Below, one piece after another: positions 6,304 through 13,610 of a stretch of DNA of 15,331 bases; position 1 is the first letter of the stretch, and each line of letters opens with the position of its first letter. This stretch comes from UMGS1387 sp045646465. GTDB lineage: Bacteria; Bacillota; Clostridia; Oscillospirales; CAG-382. The notes under the pieces were generated by a model. It did not search any database, was not told the origin of the DNA, and saw only the letters and a list, made by a program, of their open reading frames with translations. Location of the stretch: NCBI GenBank assembly GCA_045646465.1, contig JAZRKT010000078.1, positions 1-15,331 on the forward strand, in the 5' to 3' direction. The position numbers were made by a program, and so were the translations under genes.

Positions 6304-8586
6304 ATGAAAATGTTAAAAAGAATGTTCCTCCTTGCAGTGTGCATTTTGATGATTTTCAGCACACTTCCAGCAGAGGCAATTATACCTTACGCTACATATA
6401 CATATGATATTGAAGGAAACTATGTGGAGTCTCCTCACGCATATGTACCATATGAAGTAGTAACTGCAACATCCCTCGGTATGACGGACGCTCTTGCCGA
6501 TCCTCAGGATATGTGCGTTGGCAGAGTTACATATGTTGATGAAGAGGCTCAGAAAAACTTTGCTTGGGACGGATATGTTTATGTGTCCGACTCCAACAGA
6601 GAAGCAGAAAATCCCCGTGTAATCGTCATCAGATACGATGAGTCTGAATGCCGCTTTAAGTATGTAACCGAAATTACTAAGTTTACAAACGAATGGGGCG
6701 TACCCGACAGCATTATGGACCCCAAGGGGCTGTATGCGGTGGATGGCGAGCTTTATGTGTGCGACTCGGAAGCTGCAAGAATTCTTGTTTTTGCCGCTTA
6801 TGATAGAGTTGTAAAGGACGAAGACGGTAACGAGGTTGCTCAGAAGCAGGGTCAGTTTCTCAGAACAATTCCCGAGCCTAAGAGCGAGGTTATCAGCGAT
6901 AACCATATCTACAGACCTGTCGCTGTTTCCGTAAGTGCTTCCGGCTATGTTTACGTTGTCGGTGCAGAAACTCACCAGGGTATCATCTCAATCAACAGCG
7001 ACGGCGATTTTGCCGGCTTTATCGGTACTCAGTCACAGTCACTTACCTTCTTTGATATGCTCTGGCGTAAGCTCCAGACCGCTGAACAGAAGAATAAGTC
7101 TGTTAAGAACGTATCCCTTTCCTTCAACAATCTGAATATTAACGAAAAGGGCTTCGTTTTCGCAACAACAAGTGCTATTGCCGACAGTGACCTTGAAAAG
7201 GCTATCCTGGGAAAGGACACCTCAAGTGACTACTCTCCCGTTAAGATGCTTAACCCTAACGGTCAGGACGTTATGAAGAGAAGCGGCTTGTTCCCACCTT
7301 CAGGTGAAATTACATTTAACGCTCAGCCTACTCCCGAATACTCCATCATCGGTCCTTCAAAGATTGTTGATATCGGTCTCGGTCCGGAAGGTACCTGGTC
7401 TGTAATTGACCAGAAGCGTCAGAAGGTATTTACCTATGACGAAGACGGTAACCTCCTTTTCGCATTCGGCGATAAGGGAAGCCAGCTTGGTAACATTACA
7501 TCAGTTGCAGCAATCGACTACGCTTATGACGCAAGAAATGAAGATGATGCAATGAACTATCTTATGATTCTTGATAGCCAGAACGACGCAATTACAGTTT
7601 ATAAGAGAACTGAATACGGTGATGTTCTTGTTAAGGCACTTCAGAACCAGAGAGATAGAAAGTTCGATATGGCTGAAGCTGACTGGCACGAAATTCTCCA
7701 GAGAAATACCAACTTTACCAACTCCTACATCGGCATCGGTAAGAGCCTTGCAAGACAGGGCGAGTATGAAGAAGCTATGGATTACTTCAAGAATGCATAC
7801 GATACCGTAAACTACTCCGATGCCTGGCAGCAGGTAAGAAAGGTATGGGTAGAAAAGTACGTAATCGTTATTCCCATAGTTGTAGTTGCTTTCTGCATTA
7901 TCCTTTCAAAGATATTCAAGTATGCAAAGAAGGTTAACGATGCAGGTCTTCAGCTTAAGAAGAAGCGTTCACTTAAGGAAGAGTTTATGTACGGCTTCCA
8001 CGTAATGTTCCATCCTTTCGATGGTTACTGGGATATTAAGCACGAGTACAGAGCTTCCGTTAAGGGTGCAACTTTAATCCTTGCACTTACAATTGCTACA
8101 TTTATTTATAATTCAATAGGTCAGAGCTATGTTGTTAACCCCATTCCCTCAAACACAAGCGTTTTGATGATGATGCTCTCAATTTTGCTTCCTGTATTCC
8201 TGTGGGTAATTTCAAACTGGTGCTTTACAACACTGTTTGACGGCGAAGGAAGCATCCGTGATATTTATATCGCAACCTGCTATGCTTTGTTCCCGCTTCC
8301 TGCATTCTTCGTGCTTACCACTCTTCTTTCCAATATCGTAACCGCTGACGAAGCAAGCCTTCTCTCCCTTGCAATGGGTATTGCATTCTTCTGGGTAGGC
8401 TTCCTGCTCTTCTTCGGTATGATGGTAATCCACGACTATTCGCTGTTTAAGAATGTTCTTACAACACTCGCATCCATTGTCGGCATGGCATTTATAATGT
8501 TCATCGGCGTGCTCTTCTCAAGTCTCTTAGGAAAGCTTGTCGGATTTGTATATAACATTATTATTGAGCTGTCGTACAGAGTGTAA
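6304..8586 (+). CDS. Exported beta-propeller (NHL-like)/TPR protein with C-terminal YIP1-like membrane domain
   Basis: I place the start at 6304, not at the overlapping ATG 6289. GAGGAGG at 6291-6297 lies inside the longer reading and is spaced 6 nt from 6304. The 760-residue product begins with a signal peptide (MKMLKRMF then a hydrophobic core, cleavage probably after AEA, residue 25). Residues about 60-437 contain repeated NHL/six-bladed-propeller strands such as DGYVYVSDSN, DGELYVCDSEAARILVF, SGYVYVVG and EGTWSVIDQKRQKVFTYDEDGNLLFAFG. Residues about 445-505 resemble TPR helices (AEADWHEILQRN, ARQGEYEEAMDYFKNAYD). One membrane helix (about 518-537) is followed by a basic cytoplasmic stretch, then a YIP1-type domain (about 565-755; FHPFDGYWDIKHEYR plus about five membrane helices). 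The layout puts propeller and TPR outside and YIP1 in the membrane. Its function is unknown; a scaffold or sensor for the flanking transporters is an inference. Confidence 0.8.
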   Translation: MKMLKRMFLLAVCILMIFSTLPAEAIIPYATYTYDIEGNYVESPHAYVPYEVVTATSLGMTDALADPQDMCVGRVTYVDEEAQKNFAWDGYVYVSDSNREAENPRVIVIRYDESECRFKYVTEITKFTNEWGVPDSIMDPKGLYAVDGELYVCDSEAARILVFAAYDRVVKDEDGNEVAQKQGQFLRTIPEPKSEVISDNHIYRPVAVSVSASGYVYVVGAETHQGIISINSDGDFAGFIGTQSQSLTFFDMLWRKLQTAEQKNKSVKNVSLSFNNLNINEKGFVFATTSAIADSDLEKAILGKDTSSDYSPVKMLNPNGQDVMKRSGLFPPSGEITFNAQPTPEYSIIGPSKIVDIGLGPEGTWSVIDQKRQKVFTYDEDGNLLFAFGDKGSQLGNITSVAAIDYAYDARNEDDAMNYLMILDSQNDAITVYKRTEYGDVLVKALQNQRDRKFDMAEADWHEILQRNTNFTNSYIGIGKSLARQGEYEEAMDYFKNAYDTVNYSDAWQQVRKVWVEKYVIVIPIVVVAFCIILSKIFKYAKKVNDAGLQLKKKRSLKEEFMYGFHVMFHPFDGYWDIKHEYRASVKGATLILALTIATFIYNSIGQSYVVNPIPSNTSVLMMMLSILLPVFLWVISNWCFTTLFDGEGSIRDIYIATCYALFPLPAFFVLTTLLSNIVTADEASLLSLAMGIAFFWVGFLLFFGMMVIHDYSLFKNVLTTLASIVGMAFIMFIGVLFSSLLGKLVGFVYNIIIELSYRV

Positions 8587-8605
8587 GATGAAAGGAGTAT
8601 TGAAA

Positions 8606-11347
8606 ATGAAAATAAAGAATATATTCAGTTACATACTTTCATCTGTTGTAATTGCAACTGTAATGTCAGTAGGCGCCCTTGCAGACGATGTTCAGTCAAT
8701 TCTTACAAGAGATTATCTTACCGAAAAGTATCTCAATGAAGAAGAAAAGCTTGCAACAATGGGCGTTGTTGATGCTGAAACAGGCGAAAGAAAGCCTAAC
8801 TTTGAAAATGATGAATATGAGCTGTGGGCTCTTGAAGAAACCGGTGAAGTAGGTATCAGAGTTAAGTCCACAGGACAGATTCTTCTTACAAACCCCTATA
8901 ACATAGGCGATTCTATGGCAAACGAGGATGTTAAAAAACGTCTTCTTTCCCAGATTATTATCCAGTATAAGGATAATTCAGGCTCAATAGTTAACTTTAA
9001 CACCTATGCAGATGCCGCACAGAATTCAAGCAGAGAGAACAGCGTTGTTAAAAAGCAGATTGTGGTTAAAAACACAAGAAGCGGTATCAGAGTAGAATAT
9101 ACTCTCGGTAAGGAACAGGCAAAATACGTTGTTCCCCGTCAGATTTCACAGCGCAGCTTTGAAAAGAACATTATCTCTGAGTGGGAAAATAAGTCTACAA
9201 GAGAATATGAACAGTTCGTAGCTTACTATGACCTTAAGGACCCCTTTGATCCTAATATCGCACCTAACGTTCTTAACTCAATGCATATTCAGTGGCCTAT
9301 TACTGAAAAAATGGCTGTTTATGTGCTTGACCCAGGTGTTTCCAACCGTGAGCTTGAACTTCTTGCAGGCTATATTGAAAACAACACCGATTACGATGCT
9401 GAGCAGATGGAAGCAGACTACGAAGAAATCAAGTATGTTGATACCTCCGCAGCTCCTGCACTCTTCAGGTTCGCAATTGAATACTCTCTTGACGAATACG
9501 GTGTGCAGATTTCCCTTCCTGCAACTAGCATAAAGTACGATACTTCAAACTATCAGCTGCAGTCAGTTAATCTGCTGCCTTACTTCGGTGCAGGTCTTAA
9601 CAGTAACACAGGCTTTACACTCCTTCCTGACGGTTCCGGTACAATAACAAGATTTGAGGATATCGAAGGTAAGGCGTTTACCCTTACAGGTAAGCTTTAC
9701 GGTAAGGACTATGCTTACCACTCAATTTCAGGCTTTACTCAGGAAACTATGAGACTTCCTGCATTTGGCATTATTGAAACTGCTCTTTATGTTCCTACTC
9801 CTGCTGAAGAAGCAGAAGATGAGGTGGCTGCTGAAGAAGCTGAAGAGGTTGAAGATTACAGAACACGTGGCTTTGTTGCTTACTATACAGAGGGCGACGC
9901 AATGGCTGAGTTTACCTCCGACCACGGCGGTACAGTTCATAACTATAGCTCAGTGTATTCTACCTTCTATCCAAGACCTACCGATACTTACGCTCTTACA
10001 AGCATTTCCTCAACAGGTGATGCGCAGTACAGTATCAACAGCGACAGAAGATACACAGGTAACTATACTATGAGAGTCTTCCCCATAAGCGGCGAAGGCA
10101 AGGATTATACCGATATGGCTAAGGAAATAAGAGATTACCTTGAAGCTACAGGTACTCTTACAAAGCTTGACCCCGAAAAGGATAACAGCAAAGATGTTTC
10201 CCTTTATATCGAAAACTTCGGTACAATCAAGACTCAGGAAAAGGTTATAGGCTTCCCTGTAAAGCTTCAGACAGCTCTTACAACCTTTGACCAGACAAAG
10301 GAAATGATTACCGACCTGAAGGATAACGGCGTAGGCAATCTCAATGTTAAGCTTACAGGCTGGTATAACGGCGGTATGGAGCATACAGCTCCCGCAAAGC
10401 TCAGCGTTCCTTCCTCAATCGGCGGAAAGAATGGACTTAAGGAGCTTGTAGCTTTCGCTAACGAAAACGGCGTTACCGTATATCCCGACCTTGACTTTAC
10501 ATATGTTGCAAAGTTCGGAACCTTTGACGGTATGTCAACAAAGAACGACACCGCCAAGACAATGGACGGAAGAAGCGCCGTACACAGAGTTTACAATGCT
10601 CTTTATCAGGGCTTTGAGCCTGACGAAAAGGCAATAATCAATCCCGAAGCAATGAGAGAATTCTACAAAAAGATTTCCAAAAAGTTTGTAGACTTTGGAA
10701 CGGGTGCAATCTCACTTGCAACGTTAGGAAGTGACCTTAACTCGGACTTTAATGGTGAATATGCTCTAAACAGAGACGAAACTATGAAGATGGTTGATAA
10801 GTTCCTCAGCGAGGTTTCCGAAGATAATGATAAGATTATGGTTGACTGCGGTAACTCTTATGTTCTTAAGTACGCAGACCATATCCTTAATGTGCCCCTT
10901 GACAGCAGTATGAATATCAATACCAGCCAGTCTGTTCCCTTTATGGGTATGGTGCTTCACGGCTATACAGAATTTGCAGGTCCTGCCATTAACCTTGACG
11001 GTGACTATGACTATAGCCTTCTTAAGGCAATGGAAAACGGTGCAAATCTGTACTACATCGTATCCAAGGATAATACTGAAGAGCTTAAGGTATTTCCTGA
11101 ATTCTCAAAGTATTACGCTATCGGATATGATAACTGGAAGCCTGACATAATTGAAACCTATGCAAAGTTCAATGAGGCTATGAAGACTGTTAAGTATGCG
11201 ACAATTTCCGAGCACGAATATCTTGCTACAAGAATTGTTCGTGTTGCTTACGACAACGGTGTTGAGTTTATTCTTAACTATAATACCCACGAAGCTGTGC
11301 TTGAAGACGGTACTACCGTTGATGCAATGAGCTTCGCGGTAAGATAA
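8606..11347 (+). CDS. Exported DUF5696-type protein with probable TIM-barrel-like C-terminal half
   Basis: The start at 8606 is chosen because AAAGGAG (8591-8597) lies 8 nt upstream and the frame then opens with a clean signal peptide (MKIKNIFSYILSSVV..., cleavage probably after ALA, residue 26). Upstream in-frame starts overlap the preceding gene. The mature protein is large (913 residues with signal). Residues about 65-330 are strand-rich. The motif LLPDGSGTITRF (339-350), followed by LPAFGII (384-390), is what I associate with the uncharacterised DUF5696 family. A Glu/Ala-rich insertion occupies about 398-418. Residues about 530-800 alternate strands and helices in a glycosidase-like way (NVKLTGWYNGG, VTVYPDLDFTYV, ISLATLGSDLN, IMVDCGNSYVLKYADHI). 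I cannot name catalytic residues. No lipobox is present. The position between two permease pairs suggests an extracellular partner that binds or processes their substrate. Confidence 0.78.
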   Translation: MKIKNIFSYILSSVVIATVMSVGALADDVQSILTRDYLTEKYLNEEEKLATMGVVDAETGERKPNFENDEYELWALEETGEVGIRVKSTGQILLTNPYNIGDSMANEDVKKRLLSQIIIQYKDNSGSIVNFNTYADAAQNSSRENSVVKKQIVVKNTRSGIRVEYTLGKEQAKYVVPRQISQRSFEKNIISEWENKSTREYEQFVAYYDLKDPFDPNIAPNVLNSMHIQWPITEKMAVYVLDPGVSNRELELLAGYIENNTDYDAEQMEADYEEIKYVDTSAAPALFRFAIEYSLDEYGVQISLPATSIKYDTSNYQLQSVNLLPYFGAGLNSNTGFTLLPDGSGTITRFEDIEGKAFTLTGKLYGKDYAYHSISGFTQETMRLPAFGIIETALYVPTPAEEAEDEVAAEEAEEVEDYRTRGFVAYYTEGDAMAEFTSDHGGTVHNYSSVYSTFYPRPTDTYALTSISSTGDAQYSINSDRRYTGNYTMRVFPISGEGKDYTDMAKEIRDYLEATGTLTKLDPEKDNSKDVSLYIENFGTIKTQEKVIGFPVKLQTALTTFDQTKEMITDLKDNGVGNLNVKLTGWYNGGMEHTAPAKLSVPSSIGGKNGLKELVAFANENGVTVYPDLDFTYVAKFGTFDGMSTKNDTAKTMDGRSAVHRVYNALYQGFEPDEKAIINPEAMREFYKKISKKFVDFGTGAISLATLGSDLNSDFNGEYALNRDETMKMVDKFLSEVSEDNDKIMVDCGNSYVLKYADHILNVPLDSSMNINTSQSVPFMGMVLHGYTEFAGPAINLDGDYDYSLLKAMENGANLYYIVSKDNTEELKVFPEFSKYYAIGYDNWKPDIIETYAKFNEAMKTVKYATISEHEYLATRIVRVAYDNGVEFILNYNTHEAVLEDGTTVDAMSFAVR

Positions 11348-11365
11348 GGAAAGGGGTGTTATTTG

Positions 11366-12334
11366 ATGAATAAGGCAGCAACAACAGTTAATACAAAGCC
11401 GGTAAAAAAGAGAAAAGTAGCTTCCCTTGACGCAAAGAAAGCAAGAGGCGGTTGGTACTTCGTACTGCCCTTTGTAATCGGATTTTTAGTAATTTATTTG
11501 CCTATGCTGATAAGCTCATTTGAGTTTTCTTTTAGCGAAATTAAGGTTGATAGACAAGTAGGTTACACACTTACTCACGTAGGACTTGAGAACTATCAGG
11601 AAGCATTGTTCTCAGATGCAGGCTTCGTAAGAACACTTACAGAAAGTATCAAGCAGCTTGTATTTGACGTACCTGCAATCGTAATCTTTTCGCTGTTTAT
11701 GGCGATTGTCCTCAATCAGAAGATGATTGGACGTGCGGTATTCAGAGCAATCTTCTTTATCCCAGTTATTCTCACAACAGGTCTTATTGACCAGATTGAT
11801 CAGAGTAATATGGCAATGCAGTATATGGGCAGCGGCGGTATTGATACCGGTGTGGGCTCAGGCTCAGGCGACCTTGTCAATGCAATGGATATTACAAACC
11901 TTCTCGGTAATATGGCAATTGGTACAGAGCTTGTTGATTACGTTGTATCCATAGTAAACGATATTTACAATATTGTTAACCGTTCAGGTGTACAGATGCT
12001 GATATTCCTTTCAGGACTTCAGTCTATTTCACCTTCTATCTATGAGTCTTGTAAAATGGACGGCGCTTCCGGCTGGGAAACTTTCTGGAAGATAACCTTC
12101 CCCATGATTAGCCCCATGATTCTTGTTAATGCGGTTTACACGGTTATCGACTCATTCACCTCTAAATCAAACGCAGTTATGAGATACATCAATAACGTGT
12201 ACAATACGGGAACGGTACGCCCCCGAGAATTGAGTAGTGCTATGTCCTGGATTTACTTTATGCTTGTACTTTTACTCATAGGACTTGTGGCATTTATAGC
12301 TTCGGCGTTTGTATTCTATCAGAGAAGAGACTAA
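11366..12334 (+). CDS. CUT1-type ABC transporter permease (MalF/UgpA-like), second pair, with enlarged outer loop
   Basis: This is a permease of 322 residues. ATG 11366 is preferred; a TTG immediately upstream (11363) is an alternative. AGGAAAGGGG ends 9 nt before the ATG. The N-terminus is basic (KPVKKRKVASLDAKKARGG), followed by a membrane helix with the LPFVIGFLVIYLPM pattern typical of the MalF/LplB class. Further helices lie at about residues 98-117, 124-142, 208-222, 250-268 and 293-316. The EAA loop reads YESCKMDGASGWETFWKITF from residue 226, with Ser-Cys replacing Ala-Ala but the key Gly kept. Between helices three and four lies an unusually long extracytoplasmic segment (about 143-207), rich in Gly, Ser, Asp and Asn. 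It is clearly diverged from the first pair and should partner with the next gene. Confidence 0.92.
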   Translation: MNKAATTVNTKPVKKRKVASLDAKKARGGWYFVLPFVIGFLVIYLPMLISSFEFSFSEIKVDRQVGYTLTHVGLENYQEALFSDAGFVRTLTESIKQLVFDVPAIVIFSLFMAIVLNQKMIGRAVFRAIFFIPVILTTGLIDQIDQSNMAMQYMGSGGIDTGVGSGSGDLVNAMDITNLLGNMAIGTELVDYVVSIVNDIYNIVNRSGVQMLIFLSGLQSISPSIYESCKMDGASGWETFWKITFPMISPMILVNAVYTVIDSFTSKSNAVMRYINNVYNTGTVRPRELSSAMSWIYFMLVLLLIGLVAFIASAFVFYQRRD

Positions 12335-12351
12335 GGAAAGGAGGATGAATT

Positions 12352-13377
12352 ATGAATAATACACCAACAAAAGTAACCAAGCTTTCCAAAAAGGAAATGA
12401 AAATTGACTTTGAAGGAAAAATGGGCTTCTGGCAGAGATTAAAGCTTAAGGTATTGTCTCCTGCCTTTATCGGTAAAGTAATATATGCAATATTCAGAAC
12501 AGTATTGCTTGTAGGTATTTCTTACATTATTCTTTATCCCTTCCTTACCAAGATTCTTGCTTCGTTTATGAGCCACACAGACTTTGTTGATACAACAGTT
12601 AAGCTCATCCCCAAGAATCCTACTCTTGACCAGTGGAAGTTTATTATACTTGAAAACAAGTATTTCCTTGCACTGTTCAACACAGCAAGACTTTCGGTTG
12701 TCTGTGCATTCTTCCAGACACTTATGTGTGCCATCATCGGCTACGGATTTGCAAAGTTTAAGTTCAAGGGCAGAACAGTTCTTTTCCTTTGCGTAGTTAT
12801 TACAATGCTTATCCCTCACGATACACTTCTTCTTGCTATGTTTATGAAGTTCAGATATTTTGATATATTCGGTATCCTCGGACTGTTCCTTGAACGCCCT
12901 GAGTTTCCTAACCTTATCAATACCGAAATTCCTCTTTATCTGCTATCACTTACAGGTCTAGCTTTTAAGAACGGTCTTTACATCTTCATTTTCAGACAGT
13001 TCTATAAGGGTGTTCCTGACGAACTTGAAGAAGCGGCGTACATTGACGGAACAGGTATCTTCAAAACCTTCTTCCGCATCATTCTTCCTCTGTCAATTCC
13101 TATGATGACAACAGTATTTATGTTTGCATTTTCCTGGCAGTGGACAGACACATTCTACACAGCACCGCCTTTCTTCACAACAAGCGGCGTACACCTTCTT
13201 CCCAATATCGTTGAAGTTCCAATGAGCCTTAAGGTTGACTTTGCGGCATCATCACTTTGGGAATCAGCAATCACAAATACTTGTGGTCTGCTTGTTATTC
13301 TGCCACTGTTCATTATCTTCCTCTTTGCACAGAGATCTCTTGTTGAAGGTATTGAACGTTCCGGTATCGTTGGTTAA
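12352..13377 (+). CDS. CUT1-type ABC transporter permease (MalG/LplC-like), second pair
   Basis: This 341-residue permease is of the MalG/LplC class, about 50 residues longer than its counterpart in the first pair. The extra length is an N-terminal cytoplasmic extension of about 45 basic residues plus an enlarged loop near residues 170-195 (LERPEFPNLINTEIPLY). Membrane helices lie at about 45-70, 107-130, 140-163, 195-213, 247-265 and 308-326. The EAA loop begins at residue 227 (EAAYIDGTGIFKTFFRIILP), here with an intact Glu-Ala-Ala and Gly. The C-terminus ends VEGIERSGIVG, the usual tail. AAAGGAGG (12337-12344) precedes the ATG by 7 nt, and the gap to the upstream permease is 17 nt, consistent with coupled synthesis of a heterodimer. 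It is the last gene of the operon and is followed by a terminator. Confidence 0.94.
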   Translation: MNNTPTKVTKLSKKEMKIDFEGKMGFWQRLKLKVLSPAFIGKVIYAIFRTVLLVGISYIILYPFLTKILASFMSHTDFVDTTVKLIPKNPTLDQWKFIILENKYFLALFNTARLSVVCAFFQTLMCAIIGYGFAKFKFKGRTVLFLCVVITMLIPHDTLLLAMFMKFRYFDIFGILGLFLERPEFPNLINTEIPLYLLSLTGLAFKNGLYIFIFRQFYKGVPDELEEAAYIDGTGIFKTFFRIILPLSIPMMTTVFMFAFSWQWTDTFYTAPPFFTTSGVHLLPNIVEVPMSLKVDFAASSLWESAITNTCGLLVILPLFIIFLFAQRSLVEGIERSGIVG

Positions 13378-13395
13378 AAAATTTAATCAAGCCTT

Positions 13396-13426
13396 AAACC
13401 GTCTGCCAAAAGGTGGACGGTTTTTT
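13396..13426 (+). terminator. Strong intrinsic terminator of the operon
   Basis: A 12-bp stem (AAACCGTCTGCC at 13396-13407, GGTGGACGGTTT at 13412-13423, two G-U pairs) closes an AAAA tetraloop and is followed by a six-T tract (13421-13426). It starts 18 nt after the last permease stop, and no comparable structure appears between the seven genes, which supports a single transcript of about 12.4 kb. Confidence 0.93.
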
Positions 13427-13437
13427 GCATAAATATA

Positions 13438-13466
13438 TTGTGTTTTTGGGAAAAATGTGTTATACT
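13438..13466 (+). promoter_or_regulatory. Promoter of the ClC transporter gene
   Basis: TTGTGT at 13438-13443, a 17-bp spacer, and TATACT at 13461-13466, with an extended -10 TG at 13458-13459. Transcription would begin near 13473, giving a leader of about 138 nt. The element begins 12 nt after the operon terminator, so the ClC gene is an independent unit. Confidence 0.75.
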
Positions 13467-13610
13467 AAGCGTAATATATAAAAATGAAAAAATTGTCTCA
13501 AAAAGCACAGTAAATAACAAATAACGCCTTTTATTTCCGTATAGCCCGTTTACACAGACCCTGCCGGAAAATTGTTTGTATCTTGCGCTCTTAAGAAAGG
13601 AGTCCTGGCA

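Noticed and set aside
6313..6975. A 220-codon frame on the complementary strand
   Set aside because: It is wholly opposite the propeller coding region, has Cys/Ile/Ser-rich shadow-like composition, and shows no family motif or ribosome site.
8537..8605. Upstream in-frame start for the DUF5696 gene overlapping the preceding gene
   Set aside because: It would put hydrophobic codons ahead of a complete signal peptide, and the ribosome site AAAGGAG is positioned for 8606.
11399..11419. PVKKRKV in the permease N-terminus, resembling a nuclear localisation signal
   Set aside because: It is a basic cytoplasmic tail obeying the positive-inside rule in a bacterial membrane protein; the likeness is coincidental.
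13473..13610. Fluoride riboswitch in the ClC leader
   Set aside because: I looked for the conserved GG.GAUGG...CUGAUGA-type elements and did not find them; only a weak TTTCCG/CGGAAA pairing is visible.
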